From NCBI GenBank assembly GCA_039545355.1, contig BCJJ01000002.1, positions 583,956 through 647,955 on the forward strand: a stretch of 64,000 nt of DNA, written 5' to 3'. Both the position numbers and the translations under genes were made by a program. This document shows positions 1 through 11,947 of the stretch, in pieces. How positions within the stretch are numbered: position 1 is the stretch's first letter; every line of letters starts with the position of its first letter. Under the pieces are notes generated by a model. It saw only the letters and a program-made list of their open reading frames with translations, was not told the DNA's origin and made no database searches. The DNA comes from Trichosporon coremiiforme. Its lineage: Eukaryota > Basidiomycota > Tremellomycetes > Trichosporonales > Trichosporonaceae.

Positions 1-341
1 AGGATGATGCAGTGGCGAGGTTGAGATTAGAAACTTAGGATCGACGACGAGGACACCAGTGACCAAGGCCAAAGTTATTGTGACGAAGGAACTGAAGATT
101 GATGTCACGTGAAATAGACTTTTGCCCCCGCTTGTCGATCGCCGGACCAAAAGACGCCATGCACTGAACCGATTGCCATACACTGAACCGGCGGCTCACG
201 GATGCACTAGAGTACTAGCGCCCCGCTAATGCTCCTACACAGAGACGACCTTCTACGACTCTAAAACTTCAACAACAACAGTGGGATTCGTCCATTGCGA
301 GAGGCAAAAGAAATGACAGAGCGGAGAAGCCAAAAGATAAG
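1..341. other. left-edge intergenic segment
   Basis: No open frame, RNA gene or repeat that I can support. The last bases before position 342, read on the minus strand, include a short T run just downstream of the tRNA-Asp gene, which fits an RNA polymerase III stop signal. Confidence 0.5.
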
Positions 342-413
342 CTTCCTGTCGGAGAATCGAACTCCGATCTCCCGCGTGACAAGCGAGCATACTAGCCGTT
401 ATACGAACAGGAA
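342..413 (-). tRNA. tRNA-Asp (anticodon GTC)
   Basis: The minus strand folds as a complete 72-nt cloverleaf. The 7-bp acceptor stem is TTCCTGT with ACAGGAA. A D arm containing GG follows. The anticodon stem is CTCGC/GCGGG with loop TTGTCAC, giving anticodon GTC. The T arm is CGGAG/CTCCG with loop TTCGATT. The AGAT-CGGAG junction closely resembles budding-yeast tRNA-Asp. There is no intron in the anticodon loop and CCA is not encoded, as expected for a eukaryote. A short T run lies just downstream. I read this by eye; a covariance-model scan would settle it, but every arm pairs. Confidence 0.9.
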
Positions 414-989
414 GAGTTATGCTAACCGCTGAGACAGCCAGAGCTGCAGACGGTGCCTGTTGCTCTGTGTGAGCGCGAGCGACTATACACAGTGGGCCCC
501 TTTCACGTCCGAAATGTGAGGACTCCTTTGCGAGCTGCTGAGGATGCTGCTAGGAGAGCATTTCTGAGCTGTTTACAGTCTCCTAGGCGGAAGCAGTCGA
601 CATTAGAAAGAGGCGCAGGAAGTTATCGGGCGCTCTGCGCCTGCTGCGCCACGGGCCATCACACAGTCGAGACTACTGTGTGGCTTGGCGTGCCGTGCGA
701 AGTCGGCCGCATCTCTGCAAGCATAAGCAGATGCATGTGACTGTCTGGGTGAGTACTACAGAACTTCTAGCTTGCAAACTTCGTCACGCCTCGCGCAGCA
801 AACAGAGCGCACCACCCGTTTGCCACCCTTCCCGCCTCAGCGTCACTCACGGGACCAAAGATAGCGCATCACCATGGTGGACGACCTCCACCTGCGTGCT
901 TCACCGTCACTTACCACCAGCTGAGTACACATTGCTCTGTTGCACCAACTGTCACATTCACATAACACCGCCGCGTAGCGCCGGGAATC
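414..989. other. intergenic, upstream of HSV2 and of the tRNA
   Basis: About 575 bp between divergently read units. Small open frames occur but show no recognisable protein and no intron signals. It probably holds the HSV2 promoter and leader. I see nothing else in it. Confidence 0.5.
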
Positions 990-2745
990 ATGCAGCTCGG
1001 ACGCTACCAGGTGTCGACGCTGCGGCCGCCGCCCATCCTCGACGTGTCGTTCTCGGCGGATGGGCGCATCTTCGCCGTCGCCACTGAGACTGGCTACGAG
1101 GTATGGCGCACTTGGCCACTCGGCCTGCTCCGGCGGAGAGGTAAGCTGGGATTCTCCTTTTGTTAGCTGACAGCAGCGCTTCCGGGAACGCTAGCGCGCG
1201 CTGTGCCTCTGCCCCAGTCACCATTGCTCGTGCTCCAGGGTGGCGGGTCGAACCCGCTCTTCCCGCCAAACAAGGCGGTCATCTACCACGACGGACTGGG
1301 TCAGCCAGTAGCTGAGCTCGAGTTTGGGTAAGCTGGCATCCGCTTTCTCGAAGGTGTAGCTAACCATCAGGGAGCAAATACGAGGCATTGCTTCGCGCTA
1401 CCGTCTCGTCGTCATCGTATTGCTGCGCCGCGTCATCGCGTACGAGTATGGGTACGGTGACGACGAGCCCGCGGGCAAGGGCAAAGCGCGGGAGGTGGCG
1501 TCCGGCGGCGGATTCTGGCTGACCAAGCTCGGCGAGTGGGAGACGGCGGAGAACGAGCACGGCCTGACTGCTGTCTCGACGGCGCCGGGGTCGACGCTCC
1601 TCGCCCTTCCCGGCAGGCAGCCGGGGCACGTGCAGCTCGTGCACCTTCCGCCTTGCGGCGCGCCGGGGGGCAAGGCGAAGACGGTGACTGCGAGCTTCCG
1701 GTCGCCAATCCTGCTCGCACACACGCACCCGTTATCTTCCCTGACGTGCTCCGCGACCGGCTCACACATCCTGACGGCGAGCGAGCGGGGCACGCTTCTG
1801 CGAGTCTGGGATACGGCGCGCGGCTCGCTGGAGAAGGAACTCCGGCGCGGCGTAGACCGGGCCGAGATCTGGGGTCTCTGCTTCGAGGACACGGTGTTCG
1901 TGGACCCGTCAGCGTTAGCAGACGCGGAGAGCGCGCGCGAGCTAGCTCGGCGCAAGGGCGGCCGCGTAGTAGGCTGGTCAGACAAGGGCACCGTGCACGT
2001 GTGGGGCGACAATGGCGCCTCGCCGACTCCAAAGCCGCAAGCCTCCCTCGCCAAGGTCCTGGGAAAGGCGCTCGCCCTCCCCAACTACTTTTCCAGCACA
2101 GCTAGCACGGCGCAGTACTACCTCCCGCGTAAGAATCCACATGCGTTCAGCGGTGCGATTGGCGCTGCGGCCGATGCCGCTGGCCTGCCATCGATGAAGA
2201 TTGGGGAAGACGACCGCGAACCGCAGGAGCGCGAGTGGGCCGAGCGCTACGTCGTCGGATGGATCGAGGTCGACCCCGAACCCGAGGCTGAGAAGGAGAA
2301 GCCGGACAGGCTCGCGCTCGCTCGCAAGCCGGCAGGTATTGGCATGGGCACGCGCGAGGAGAGGCACTCGTTTGGCTCGGACGCAACGAGCACGAGGACG
2401 GCGACGCCGAGTGGAAGACGCGCGAACACCCCCACGCAGTCAGCATACACAGCTGCACGCCGCGACTCGGGCTCGGCGCGCGGGTCCAACCGTTCCAGCT
2501 CGCAGTCTCACGCACCCCGCGTCACAGTCCAGCGCAAAGAGAGTGGCTCCGGCAAGCCTGCACCGACGGAATCGCGGCCCGAACCACCGAAGAAGGAGCA
2601 CCAGCTTGTCGTCATCACGTTCGCCGGCGACTGGTATCGCCTTCGCCTCCCGCGCGTCATGCAGCCCGACGACGACGAGGAGGCTAAGTCCAAGTGCGAG
2701 CTGGTCGAGTACCGCCGCCTCGGCGTCGGCGGAGGCGGCTGGTGA
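990..2745 (+). CDS. HSV2: PROPPIN beta-propeller protein, Hsv2/WIPI3-4 type
   Basis: Exons 990-1140, 1174-1327 and 1371-2745 join in frame to about 559 residues; the first acceptor could also be 3 nt later. WD40-type propeller proteins of this family bind PI3P and PI(3,5)P2 and act in autophagy and vacuole or endosome membrane dynamics. The diagnostic lipid-binding motif is LRRG at residues 259-262, preceded by the hallmark 'HTHPLSSLTCSATG' and followed by DRAEIW; the LRRG variant points to Hsv2/WIPI3-4 rather than Atg18 (FRRG). The protein is longer than typical (about 350-450) because of a Ser/Arg-rich low-complexity insert at roughly residues 400-510, before the last propeller strands (QLVVITFAGDWYRL). 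It ends 117 bp from the convergent UTP10 stop. Confident in the family; Hsv2 versus another WIPI paralogue is less certain. Confidence 0.88.
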
Positions 2746-2862
2746 GAGAGTTAGAGTATATATTGGTTTCCACGGGTCCGGCAGACAGTGTTGTATTAAG
2801 ACTAAACCCTAGTAATGCATCTATCATCTTGTGTACAAATACAGTTGCGATTGCAAACACGT

Positions 2863-5800
2863 CTACTCGAGGTACTCCTTGAGGGAGCCAGTGACGCCCT
2901 CGATGCGCGCGAGCACCTTGCGCGCAAGACCCTCGACCTCGGAGTTCTCGTCCTCGAGGAGCTCGGCGAGGAACTCGGCGACCGTCTCGGGAACGAGGGG
3001 GATCATCTCGTCTGCGTGGCGCTCCCACATAGCATCGAGGGTGCGGAGGGCTGCCATGCGGGTACGCGGCTCCTCGGCGCGGGTCGTCATGCAGACAGCC
3101 ATGTTGACTTTCTTGAGGGTGGTCTCTCCGTTGGTGGCGGCGGCGAGGGCGGCAATGGCGCGCGCGGGGGGCGAGACGTCGCTGCTGGCCAGCTCGGGGA
3201 GCGTCGAGAGCTGAGCCACAAGACCAGGGAGGAGCTTGAGGAGCGACGCGTCGGTCCAGAACGCGCCCTCGTCGACGTCGAAGCTCTTCGCAAGCGTGTC
3301 GAGCATGAGCGCCCACAGACCCGCGTCGGCAATCTCACCCGCGCTGTATGCAGCCAGCAGCTCGTCGATGAGCGGCAGCAGCGTGCCCATGTAGCCCGTG
3401 AGGAGATGACGGAACTTGTCGAGCAGGCCGGACATGACGCGGAAGAGAACAGTGCGGCGCGCGACGACGTGCGCGTCGTTGACGGCCGCGCCGAGGTCGA
3501 CGACGGCCCAGTCGTACAGGCGCACAAAGAGGGGCTTGAAGCTCGCCTCAGAGAGCTTCGTCACGAGCTCGATGAAGGACGCGATCGCGGACGTTTCGAC
3601 GGCATCGATGGCCGCGGCCGGCAGCTTGCTGCCATGGCGCAGGTCAAAGACGTCGAGGAAGAACGCGAACAGCGGCTTGGTCAGCGCCGGCAGAGCGGCG
3701 CGGTCCGCGTGGCGAAGCGCGTGCTTCAGCAGAGCGAAGAAGGCTTCAATCGGCGACTGGCCCGCGCCCTTCAGCTCCTTCCACAGGTCCATGACGACGG
3801 GCACCAGCGTCTTGGTCGGGATACGCTTGGCGACGGCCGAGATCAGGAGGGCAGAAGCACCCTGGTCCTCGGCGCGGTGCTCGGCCGTGGCGCGCAGGAG
3901 CGACACGAGCTGCTTGCCGCTGATGAACGTGGGGACCGTGTCGACGAGCGCCGAGATCGTGAGGAACGCGGCGTCGAGCGCGGCGCCGGTCTGCGACGCC
4001 ATCGACAGGCACGCGTCGAGCACGGGCTGGATGAAGGGGATCGAGCGGGGGCCGAGGCGGCGCACCAGTGACGCGACGAGCGACATGGCAGACACGGACG
4101 TCTCGGCGTCGGCACCCTTGACGGCATCGATGGCGATGGGGACGATCGACGCGAGCGCACCATCCTCGTTGGGGAGGGCCGAGGCAGTGACGGCCTCGAG
4201 GGCGATGAGCGCGTGCTCGGCAACGACCTGGCCGGCTTTGAGGAGCGAGGCAGCGCCCTTGATGATCTTGCCCATAGCGGACGAGGACTTAGAGCGCACG
4301 TCCGGCTTGACAAGGGGCAGACGCTCGGTGAACATGTCGAGAGAGCGCGTGACGTCCTCCTCGCGACCGGACTCGAGAATCTTCTCGATAATGCTGAGGA
4401 AGCTCGGGACGGAAAGGAGCTGCATGGCGTTGCTGAGCGCAGCCTCCAGCGGCTCGGCAAGCTCTTCGTCGCTGTCGAGCTGCTCGGCCGAGAGCGAGAC
4501 GAGGTCGCGGACGACCTCCTCGACGGCGGGCTGGGGACAGGCTTTGCCTCGGAGCTGCTTGCCGAGACCAGCGCAGAGCTCGAGGAGCGTGGCAGCGTGG
4601 CGCGCGCTGTGCTTCTCGTCAGCCAGGAAGCCAACATCGGTGCCGCTGACGAGGCGCGTGGCCTCGCGCTCGATCTCGAGAAGAGTGTGCGTGCGCACGC
4701 CGGCGGGGAACGCCTGCGCGACGCTGAGCGGCAGGTCGAGGCCGGGCATCTTCTTGCCGGTGGCGAGGAGCATGCACACGGGCGCAAGGAACGACTCGGC
4801 ACCAAGTGACTTGACGAGGTGCACAAAGAACGGCAGGATGCGGTGCTTCGGCAGACGGCCGGGGCCGGCCATGTCCGTGAAGATGTTGAGGAAGGTGCGC
4901 GCCTCGGTGTACAACTCGAGCGTCGAGGTGGCCTTCTCCTTGAGCGACTCGGCCATGACGGGCACGATGCGCGAGACGGTCTGCTCGACGACACCGAAGC
5001 TGTAGGCGTCGTCGCGCTGCAGGTCGGACGAGCCCATGAAGGTGAAGATCGGCATGACGTTGTGCAGAACGCTCTCGGGAACGAGGCGGGCAAGCTCGGA
5101 GGCGACGAGGAGCGCGCGCTGCGAGGTACGGGGGTTTGAAGACGCGCGGATGACCTTGACGATGGCCTCGATGCCGACGCGGGCACGGAGGATCTCAGAA
5201 GCGTCGTTGATCTTCTCCAGCTGCGTCAGGATAGCACCGAGGACCTCCTGCTCAAGGTAATCGACGCCCTCCTTGATGGACTGGCGCTTGGTGAGAACCG
5301 CGGAGAGGATGCTCATGAGGGCAGCAACGAGGGAGGCGTCGCCACGCAGAGCCTTCCAGTCGCGCGACTCGATGAACGTCGTGATGCTGTAAACGGCCTG
5401 CTCGATCTTGTCCTCAGCATCATCGTTCTTCGCCTTCTTGCGCTGGACAGTGGACTCGAGAGGTTCGACGAGGGTCTCGACAACGCCCATGATCTCCAGA
5501 GTCGAGAGACGGAGCTTGGCGAGGACAGCCTTGGCGGCGATCTTGTCCTCCGGAGAAAGGCCGTGGAGCGACTGGACGAGGTCGACGATGTACTCGGCGC
5601 GCTGAGCGGGCTTGAGAGCGAGGAAGAGACCATCGGCCATGCGCTGCAGCGAAAGCGCGCGCATCTGGTTGACGATGGGAGTGGGATTGGCGGAGAACAG
5701 GTCCAGAAGGAAGCGCCAGGCCTCGCTGTCGTTCTCGGTGATGACGGAAGCGTGGCGGGGATTGAAGCTCTCGAGCAGCAGGTCGAGATATTCGTTCTTG

Positions 5801-8800
5801 TGGGCGGCGGGGAGCGAAGCGAGCCAGTCAGCCTCGTCCTTGGTGACGTCGGTGAGGGGCTCAAGAAGGGGCAGAGCACCCTGGAGACGAGACGCGTTGG
5901 TGACACGGACAAGCGACGAGAGCAGCGAACGACGGGCGTCGTCAGCGCGCCAGCCAAGGATGTGAGACATAAGGCTGTCCATGACCGCACGACGCTGGGA
6001 GACGTGCTTCTTGCCGTCCTTGGTCGAGGCGTCAAGGGCAGCACCGTGGACGAGAGCCAGACGGGAAGCGTCGAGGACCATGTCGTCGAGAGCCTCGGTG
6101 AGCGCCTCAAGGTACTTGGTGATGTCGGAGGGCTTGAGGAGCTGAACGAGTTCAGAGCGCTGACCATAGATGGTCTCAAGGCCGTAGATGTCCGAAGAGC
6201 CCGAAGCCGGCGACTCAGAGATGGACTTCAGGATGGCGGCAGCAGCGGCGCGAACCTCCTTCGAGGTGTCCTGAAGCGCAATGAGCAGAGCCGGAACGAT
6301 GAGCTGAAAGTCCGTCTTCTTCTTGTCGGCGCCCTGGTAAGCCTTGATGAAGGCAGCAGCGTGGCGGAGGGCGGCGACGCGGAGGCCAGAGTCCGCGGCG
6401 TCCGTCCAGACTGAGGCGAAGAAAATCAGAGCGTCCTCGCCAAGCTGGCTGAGAACGGACTGCAGAAGGTTCCTCGCCACCGAGGTGGAGAGGCTGGCGC
6501 TGTTCGCCCAGCGGTAGAGCGAGTGAGCGACGCGGCGACTCTGCGCCTCGGTGGACTCGGTGCTGGAGTCGTCTCCGAGCCAGGTGATGTTGTCGTTTGG
6601 CGACGAGCGCACGCTGGCGGCAGCACTCAGGAGAGCGAGGCTAGCACGCTGCAAAGTCCTGACCTGGTTCGGCTTGGTGACGATGGTCCTGACGAGCGGC
6701 TCAGACAGAGAGGTCTCGACGGTGTCGACATCGACGAGAGCCTTGCCTCCGAGAGAAGCCTGGAGGGCGTCTAGGGAACGAGCGGCGACGGCGTGCTGGT
6801 ATCCGCCGGCGCAGGTGACGAGCTGGCCGAGGGTGATGGCAGCAAACAGGCGCGCGGAGGCGCCAGCGGCAGACAGGGCCGAAACCAGAAGGTCGACGCG
6901 AGAGCCGATGTCGCCAGAGGACGCGATAGCGTTGGCGATCGCCTTGACGAGGTCCTGGTTGAACTTGACGAGCTGGTCGACCGACGCATCGAGGGCAGGA
7001 ATCTTGGTGTGAGCCGCAAGACGGCAGGCCTTGACGACCGACGGCCACTGCTCCGGGCCGAAAGCGCGGCGGTCCTCGGTAGCAAGGAAGTTCGGGATCA
7101 GGAGCTTCTCAAAGACGTGCGACTCGACGTCGGAGTGGGCGGACAGGTAGGTGTTGGCGAGGAAGGCGACATGCTGCCCGACGATCTTGGGCTGGGGCTT
7201 GATGGCGTTGAACGTCGACAGGACGGCGTCAATGTAGTCGACACCGGTGAGCAGGGAGAGCAGAAGCTCGGGCTCAGCGTAGACCGCGGAGAGAACCTCG
7301 ACATCGGTGTCGCGCAGACGAGCAACGATGGCGTTCTGTGCCGAGCGCAGCTTGTCGTCCGAGGCGATGAGCTGGGCGGCGTTGGTGCGGTTGAGGCCTG
7401 CAGCCTCCGCGACAGCGTACATCTCGCGAACACCGCTGACACGCGAAGCAACGTCGGCCGAGTGGACGTCCAAGAAGGCAGTCTCGGCAGACGACCACTG
7501 AATGAGGGCGGGGTCGACGTCAGAGGTGGCCGAAGCCTCGAGCACGGCACCGTCGATAAGCGAGGGGTAGCGCTGGCGCAGAGTGCTGAGGAGGTCACGG
7601 GCGTCCTTGTGAGCTCCGGAAGGAGTGTTCAGGAGCTTCTCCGCGGCGACCTTGACAACCGACTCGGGCAGGTTGGGGTAGTCGACGAGCTTGGTGAGCG
7701 TCTCGAGCGACTCCGGGACGTCATCGATGAGGACGGACGTGATGACCTGCATGGCGTTCTCGAAGCCGTACTTCTCCATGGCGGCGATGAGGAGATCGCC
7801 CAGCTGCGGGATCGTAGCGAGCCGAGCGGGAGCGTCAGCTCCAAGACCTTGGTCCCATCCCTTGCGGGCGTCGAGAAGGACGAGAAGAGTGAGAACACGC
7901 TGGCTTGGAGCAGCCCCCGTGCTGGGAGTCAAAAGAGCCTCGAGAATAACAGCGAACGGAGCGTCGGCCAGTCGGACGGAACGGGTCAGAAGAACCAAGG
8001 GAGGGTAGACCGCGGCATTGACTTCGGCGCTGACACCCGGCGTCGAGAGCAGCATGGCGAACGCCTCAACAAGAATCTTCACAACGCCCTCGGGGACACG
8101 GCCGGTGCTCCTGCTCCTCTCAAGCAGGTCGACAAGGGTAGCGCTCCAGAAGGCGAGCAGGGCACGGTGGGTGCAGCCCTCAGTGTGGGCCGTCTTCAGA
8201 GACTCGGCGAGATCCGTCAGGAGGCGAAGCGAGGGGTCGCGGGCCGAGCTAATCGCGCTGGTGATGTACTCTCGCGCAACAGGCTGAGGCTTCTTGGCGA
8301 GAGGGGCGAAGGGGACATGATAAGGGGAGTTGGTGGGTAGGTTGAGGATGGCGAGAATACGGGCGAAGTTCGGGGAGTCGTGGTACGGGAGGAACACCTG
8401 CAGAGTCGTTTCCGCGTTCATCTCGTGCACCCTGCTGTCAGCTGGTAACTACGGAAATGAAGCTCACCTAAATCTCCGCACCAGCCACTCGATACACTTG
8501 CCGCCGGCCATCGTGCCGATCCATTTGCCTAGCCGTCCGAGACACCGGGCGAGGGTCTCGTCGAGCTTCGCGTTCTCCTCGGCGGAGAGCATCATGCGGT
8601 CGGTACGCTTGGCGGCTTCGGAGAAGAGCTCCTCCTCAAACTCCTCCATCTGGGGGTCGAGCTGGACAAGCTCGTCGAAGCCCGACTGGCCGAGAGCGTG
8701 GACGGCATCGAGGTCCTGGGTCGCGGCGACCTTGGCGGGAAAGAGGTAAGATTTTGATGACGGCGCACCTGTCCTGGAGGTCAGGCGGTCCGCATCGAGA

Positions 8801-8838
8801 GATGCGATGTTCTTGAGCTGGCTCGCAAGCGACGACAT
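2863..8838 (-). CDS. UTP10: U3 snoRNP / small-subunit processome protein Utp10 (HEATR1)
   Basis: Coding exons are 8838-8468 and 8431-2863; joined they give 1979 residues. Utp10 is a giant HEAT-repeat member of the t-UTP subcomplex of the SSU processome, acting in the nucleolus on rDNA transcription and 18S pre-rRNA processing. The start [13 protein letters not shown] and the segment [20 protein letters not shown] match the conserved Utp10 N terminus. The single intron sits inside [17 protein letters not shown], the same place as the conserved WLVRRF block. The rest is continuous alpha-helical HEAT-like repeats, ending with the BP28CT-type C terminus ([17 protein letters not shown]). An in-frame ATG 13 codons upstream (8877) also starts MSSL, but 8838 matches the family. 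Divergent from PKR1. Confidence 0.95.
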
Positions 8839-9058
8839 CGCGAGCTGGGTATAGATGTGTGCGAAGAGCGAGCTCAAGGATCAAGTATACGACTTCCAGA
8901 CCGTTAATCGCAGAATTGCAGGATACTCTCTATGAATCTGAACTTTTGCGGACCACGTGGGCGGAGATCAACAACAATCCGCACCTCTGTGTATTTCGGC
9001 TGACGATGACCACTGGACGTGTTGTTCGTTGCATTACCACATCGACGTCGACGCAAGC

Positions 9059-9593
9059 ATGGTCACTACACGCTCAACAGAATCCTCGGCATCGTCGTCA
9101 ACGACCCCGGAGCCTGTTGGCATCCCGCCTGTCCGGCGTTTAAGCGAACCTGAGGTAGGCGAGAAGGACGAGGCTTCGGTTGTCGCCGAAGACCAGGTTG
9201 AACTGCCGGGTGGAATGGTCGGCGACATTATCAAGTCGATTTGGGAGCCTGGAGCGAACGCTACCGTCGTTATTGGTGAGTGCTGTAAACGTCAGAAGGT
9301 TAGCACGCATCTAACAGTACAGCCATGAATGTCTCGTTCTTCTTCCTGATCATGGTCCTGGTCGGCCTCGGCACGTTGACCAACTGGATGAAGGAAGTGG
9401 TCTTTCTTCTCGTCACGAGCGTTATTCTTTGGGGAGCTATGGTCATGTAAGTCGTCAGGCATTGATGTTCGCTGACACCAGGTTTGTCGCTCAGATGCAC
9501 AAGATCCAGAGTAATCCGGAGAACATGCCCGTCAAGGATCCCTTGCTCGATACGTCAGACGCTGCTCAGTCGGAGACCAAGAAGGACAAGTAG
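9059..9593 (+). CDS. PKR1: V-ATPase assembly factor Pkr1
   Basis: Exons 9059-9275, 9323-9446 and 9482-9593 encode about 150 residues. Pkr1 is a small ER membrane protein that helps assemble the V0 sector of the vacuolar H+-ATPase. The core shows the family signature: an amphipathic IIKSIWEPGANATVVI segment, then two closely spaced hydrophobic helices (VSFFFLIMVLVGLGTLTNW and VVFLLVTSVILWGAMVMFV), then a short Lys/Asp-rich cytosolic tail. The N-terminal 50 or so residues are Ser/Glu-rich and longer than in budding yeast. Introns have standard donors, with CTAAC and CTGAC branch points. The open frame extends upstream, but the ATG at 9059 is the first sensible start. The stop lies only 54 bp from the convergent LIN1 stop. 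A V-ATPase membrane subunit is encoded 1.6 kb away, which is probably coincidental. Confidence 0.88.
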
Positions 9594-9647
9594 AATGGGA
9601 GACTGCAAGTTGCGCAGGTCATTTTGGATGTACCGATGTATCTATTG

Positions 9648-10958
9648 CTACACTTTGTCAACTACGTCTACCCATGAACCCCACGGCTCCGTTCCCACCA
9701 TCCTCAGCTCGACGTTCTCGCAGTTGGGGCCGAAGAAGCCAGTCATCTTCCACTGCTTCAGCTGCGAGGCACTGAACGGGCCGAATGGTTCACGCTCGAG
9801 TGGTCGCTGATCTTCCGGGAGCGACTTCATGTAGGTCATTGAGAACCGATACTGGAACGCTCGAGTGTCGACGGGGGCTGCCGGTGCAGGCGCTGGCGCT
9901 GCTGCCGGAGCGTCCGGCTTGCGGATCATTCGAGAGATCGCCTCACGCGAGAGGGCGTACACATCGAGCTTGCTCATGGCTGTCAGGTCGGAAACAGCGG
10001 AGGAAAGCTGGGTGAACGAATCTTTCGGTCCACCACTGGGCGTCAGCTGGAAAGTGCACCTACGCGAAGCTTACCCTTCCAACGCCGCCTTACGTTCCCG
10101 CTGTCGCTCAACCCAAGACTTCTTCTTGCTGCCTGCGGCCTTCTTCTCCGCCTCCTTGCCTAGCCGCTGGAGAGCCTCGAGAACGGTCTCTCCTCGCTCC
10201 ATGTGCTCCATAGCCTGCTGAAGCAGCCTCTGCTCCTTCTCCTCGCTGCCGGCTCCGCTCTCGTTCTCAGCCTCGCGCTGCTCACGCTCTCGTTCCAGCC
10301 GCTCGCGCTCGCGGTGCGCACGACGCGCCTTCTTGATCTCGTCCTTGTCCATCGAGCCGAGCCAAACATCGTGCTTATCGTGCGGGTCCTTCTCGTTCTC
10401 CATGTACACCTCTCCGCCTTCCGTGAAGCGTCCGTCCTGCATCTCCTTCTTCATGTTGAACGGGGTCAGGTCGACGCCCATGTCCCCGTCGAGGCCGGTC
10501 TTCTTCTCGGTCTGCTCAGCCTCGCTGTCGCTGTCGTCATCTTGCGGTCGGGCCGATGGCTCATCGAACTCCTGGCCTTCGATGTCGTTCAGGTCCATGA
10601 ACTCCTTTTTGGACTTCTCCTTCTCCTTGCCTTTATCGGGAGCAGGCTCGTCGGCGAACATATCCATCTCGTCGTCCTCGGCTTCCTCCTCAGCCCCGGG
10701 TCTTCGGCTCAGCACCTTGCTCTCCTCATCATTGTCTGAGTCAGAGTCGTAGCCATCGGTGTCACGGAGGGATCGCTTCTCCCGGAGCTTGGCGCCGCGA
10801 TTTGACTCGGTGATGTCTTCCTCGAGGTATCGGTCGTCATTGTCATCGACTGAGCGGGATCGAGAGGGGCCAGCCTCGCTAGCTGAAGGCGGAGGGGACG
10901 CGAAACGCGTGCGCTTCGGGGCGCCAGACGGATCGCCTCCTGATCGTTTGACGGGCAT
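9648..10958 (-). CDS. LIN1: CD2BP2/Lin1 family GYF-domain U5 snRNP protein
   Basis: Exons 10958-10075 and 10035-9648 give 423 residues. CD2BP2 (Lin1 in yeast) joins the 20S U5 snRNP through its GYF domain and leaves before tri-snRNP assembly. The N half is charged and disordered with a basic nuclear-type start (MPVKRSGG), then the conserved block FMDLNDIEGQEFDEP, then MGVDLTPFNMKKEMQDG and GGEVYMENEKDPHDKHDVWL, which are characteristic of the family. The GYF domain occupies about 355-423: FQYRFSMTYMKSL, then GPFSASQLKQW and TGFF. The usual GYF triad reads GFF here, a conservative change. The intron has donor GTAAGC and branch CTGAC. The open frame runs upstream to 11123, but no family match lies there. 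Confidence 0.9.
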
Positions 10959-11193
10959 GGTGGGGTAGCTCGGAGATGTAAGGGAGCGTACTGTTCTGAG
11001 TGCGAGGTGAATGTTGTTAACCTGAGCTGACTTTGGCCACTGACGACAGACCCCGCGGGAGCAATTCCGCCGCCGATCGTCATCGCCGACAGACATAATC
11101 GAGTTCGCCGATACACGCAACAAACCGCGAGACGCATGCAGCGAACAGTACTAGCGACCTATACAATACATTAATGTTGAACCTGTCTATATT

Positions 11194-11732
11194 CTACAGC
11201 TGAACTCCTCGGGGGTAGCGTTGATGAACGGTGAGCTGACGTTAGCATGATGTGCCCGAATCTTGAGATTCGCCGGCGGCGAGCAGCTCTGGCGTCAAGT
11301 ACAACACAGCTGAACACTCCATTCCAGCTGGGGTACTTCGCATGATGTTGAATCTCCTGACGGGAGCTTCTCGCTGCCGGAGGGAGAAAAGGAATCCTCA
11401 CTTGCAGGCCGCAGAACGCAAAGAAACAGGCGTAGATGAAAGCCGCCGTGTAGCACATCTTGGCGACGAAGTCGGGGTCGTGGGGACCGGCCGGAGGCGC
11501 GGCAGCCGTCAGAGCATACGCATGGCGGGAGAAGAAGCCGCCGAAAGCTTGTTGGGTCAGCCACATACTTGGTATATCTTGTAGAGCTTCAAGAGAGCGG
11601 GTACGAACCAGCCAGGATGATGACTCCGAAGACGGAGAGAACGGTACAACAGCCGGCTGCGCGTTAGCTGAAAATATTCCACGCTAGCTTACCCAAGGGC
11701 GCCGACACGAGCGGTCGGATAGCGAGGACCAT
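11194..11732 (-). CDS. V-ATPase V0 subunit f (RNASEK / YPR170W-B family)
   Basis: Four exons, 11732-11693, 11656-11609, 11547-11402 and 11235-11194, join to 91 residues. The protein has the RPLVS start, the CCTVLSVFGVIIL first membrane helix (about 16-35), a polar loop ending HDPDFVAK, and a second helix MCYTAAFIYACFFAFCGLQV (about 58-78), then a short tail with QRYPRGVQL. This matches the yeast V0 f subunit pattern (RPVVS, CCTVLSAFGVVIL, AALVYLVFFVFCGFQV), homologous to animal RNASEK, which sits in the V0 membrane ring. Intron 2 uses a weak donor (GTTCGT) and intron 3 is unusually long for this window (166 nt). Because exons are 40-146 nt, an automatic caller could easily miss it. Divergent from MAK21 with 215 bp between starts. 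Confidence 0.88.
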
Positions 11733-11947
11733 GCTGAGATGAGTTGGTGAGCGATGTCTGTGTCTGTCGCTCACTCGCTCTATTCCGTGGTGGTGACGCG
11801 CCGAGGCTGGAGGTTGCCGTTGATACGGTGTGGGGTCAAAAATCACACGTCACGAAAACCGGCTAGGGCCATTAATTTCTGATCATTGCGTACCGGTGAG
11901 ATGCTCAACAACAACCCAGTGGCCTTGCACCATCCTCACACCCCAAA

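Noticed and set aside
1236..1270. tRNA T-arm-like GGCGGGTCGAACCCGC
   Set aside because: It lies inside HSV2 exon 2, lacks TTCGA and has no acceptor or anticodon arm around it.
2815..8340. Long plus-strand open frames (up to about 530 residues) opposite UTP10
   Set aside because: They are antisense shadows caused by strong third-position GC bias; they are Arg/Glu/Leu-rich with no motif, while the minus strand encodes a clear Utp10.
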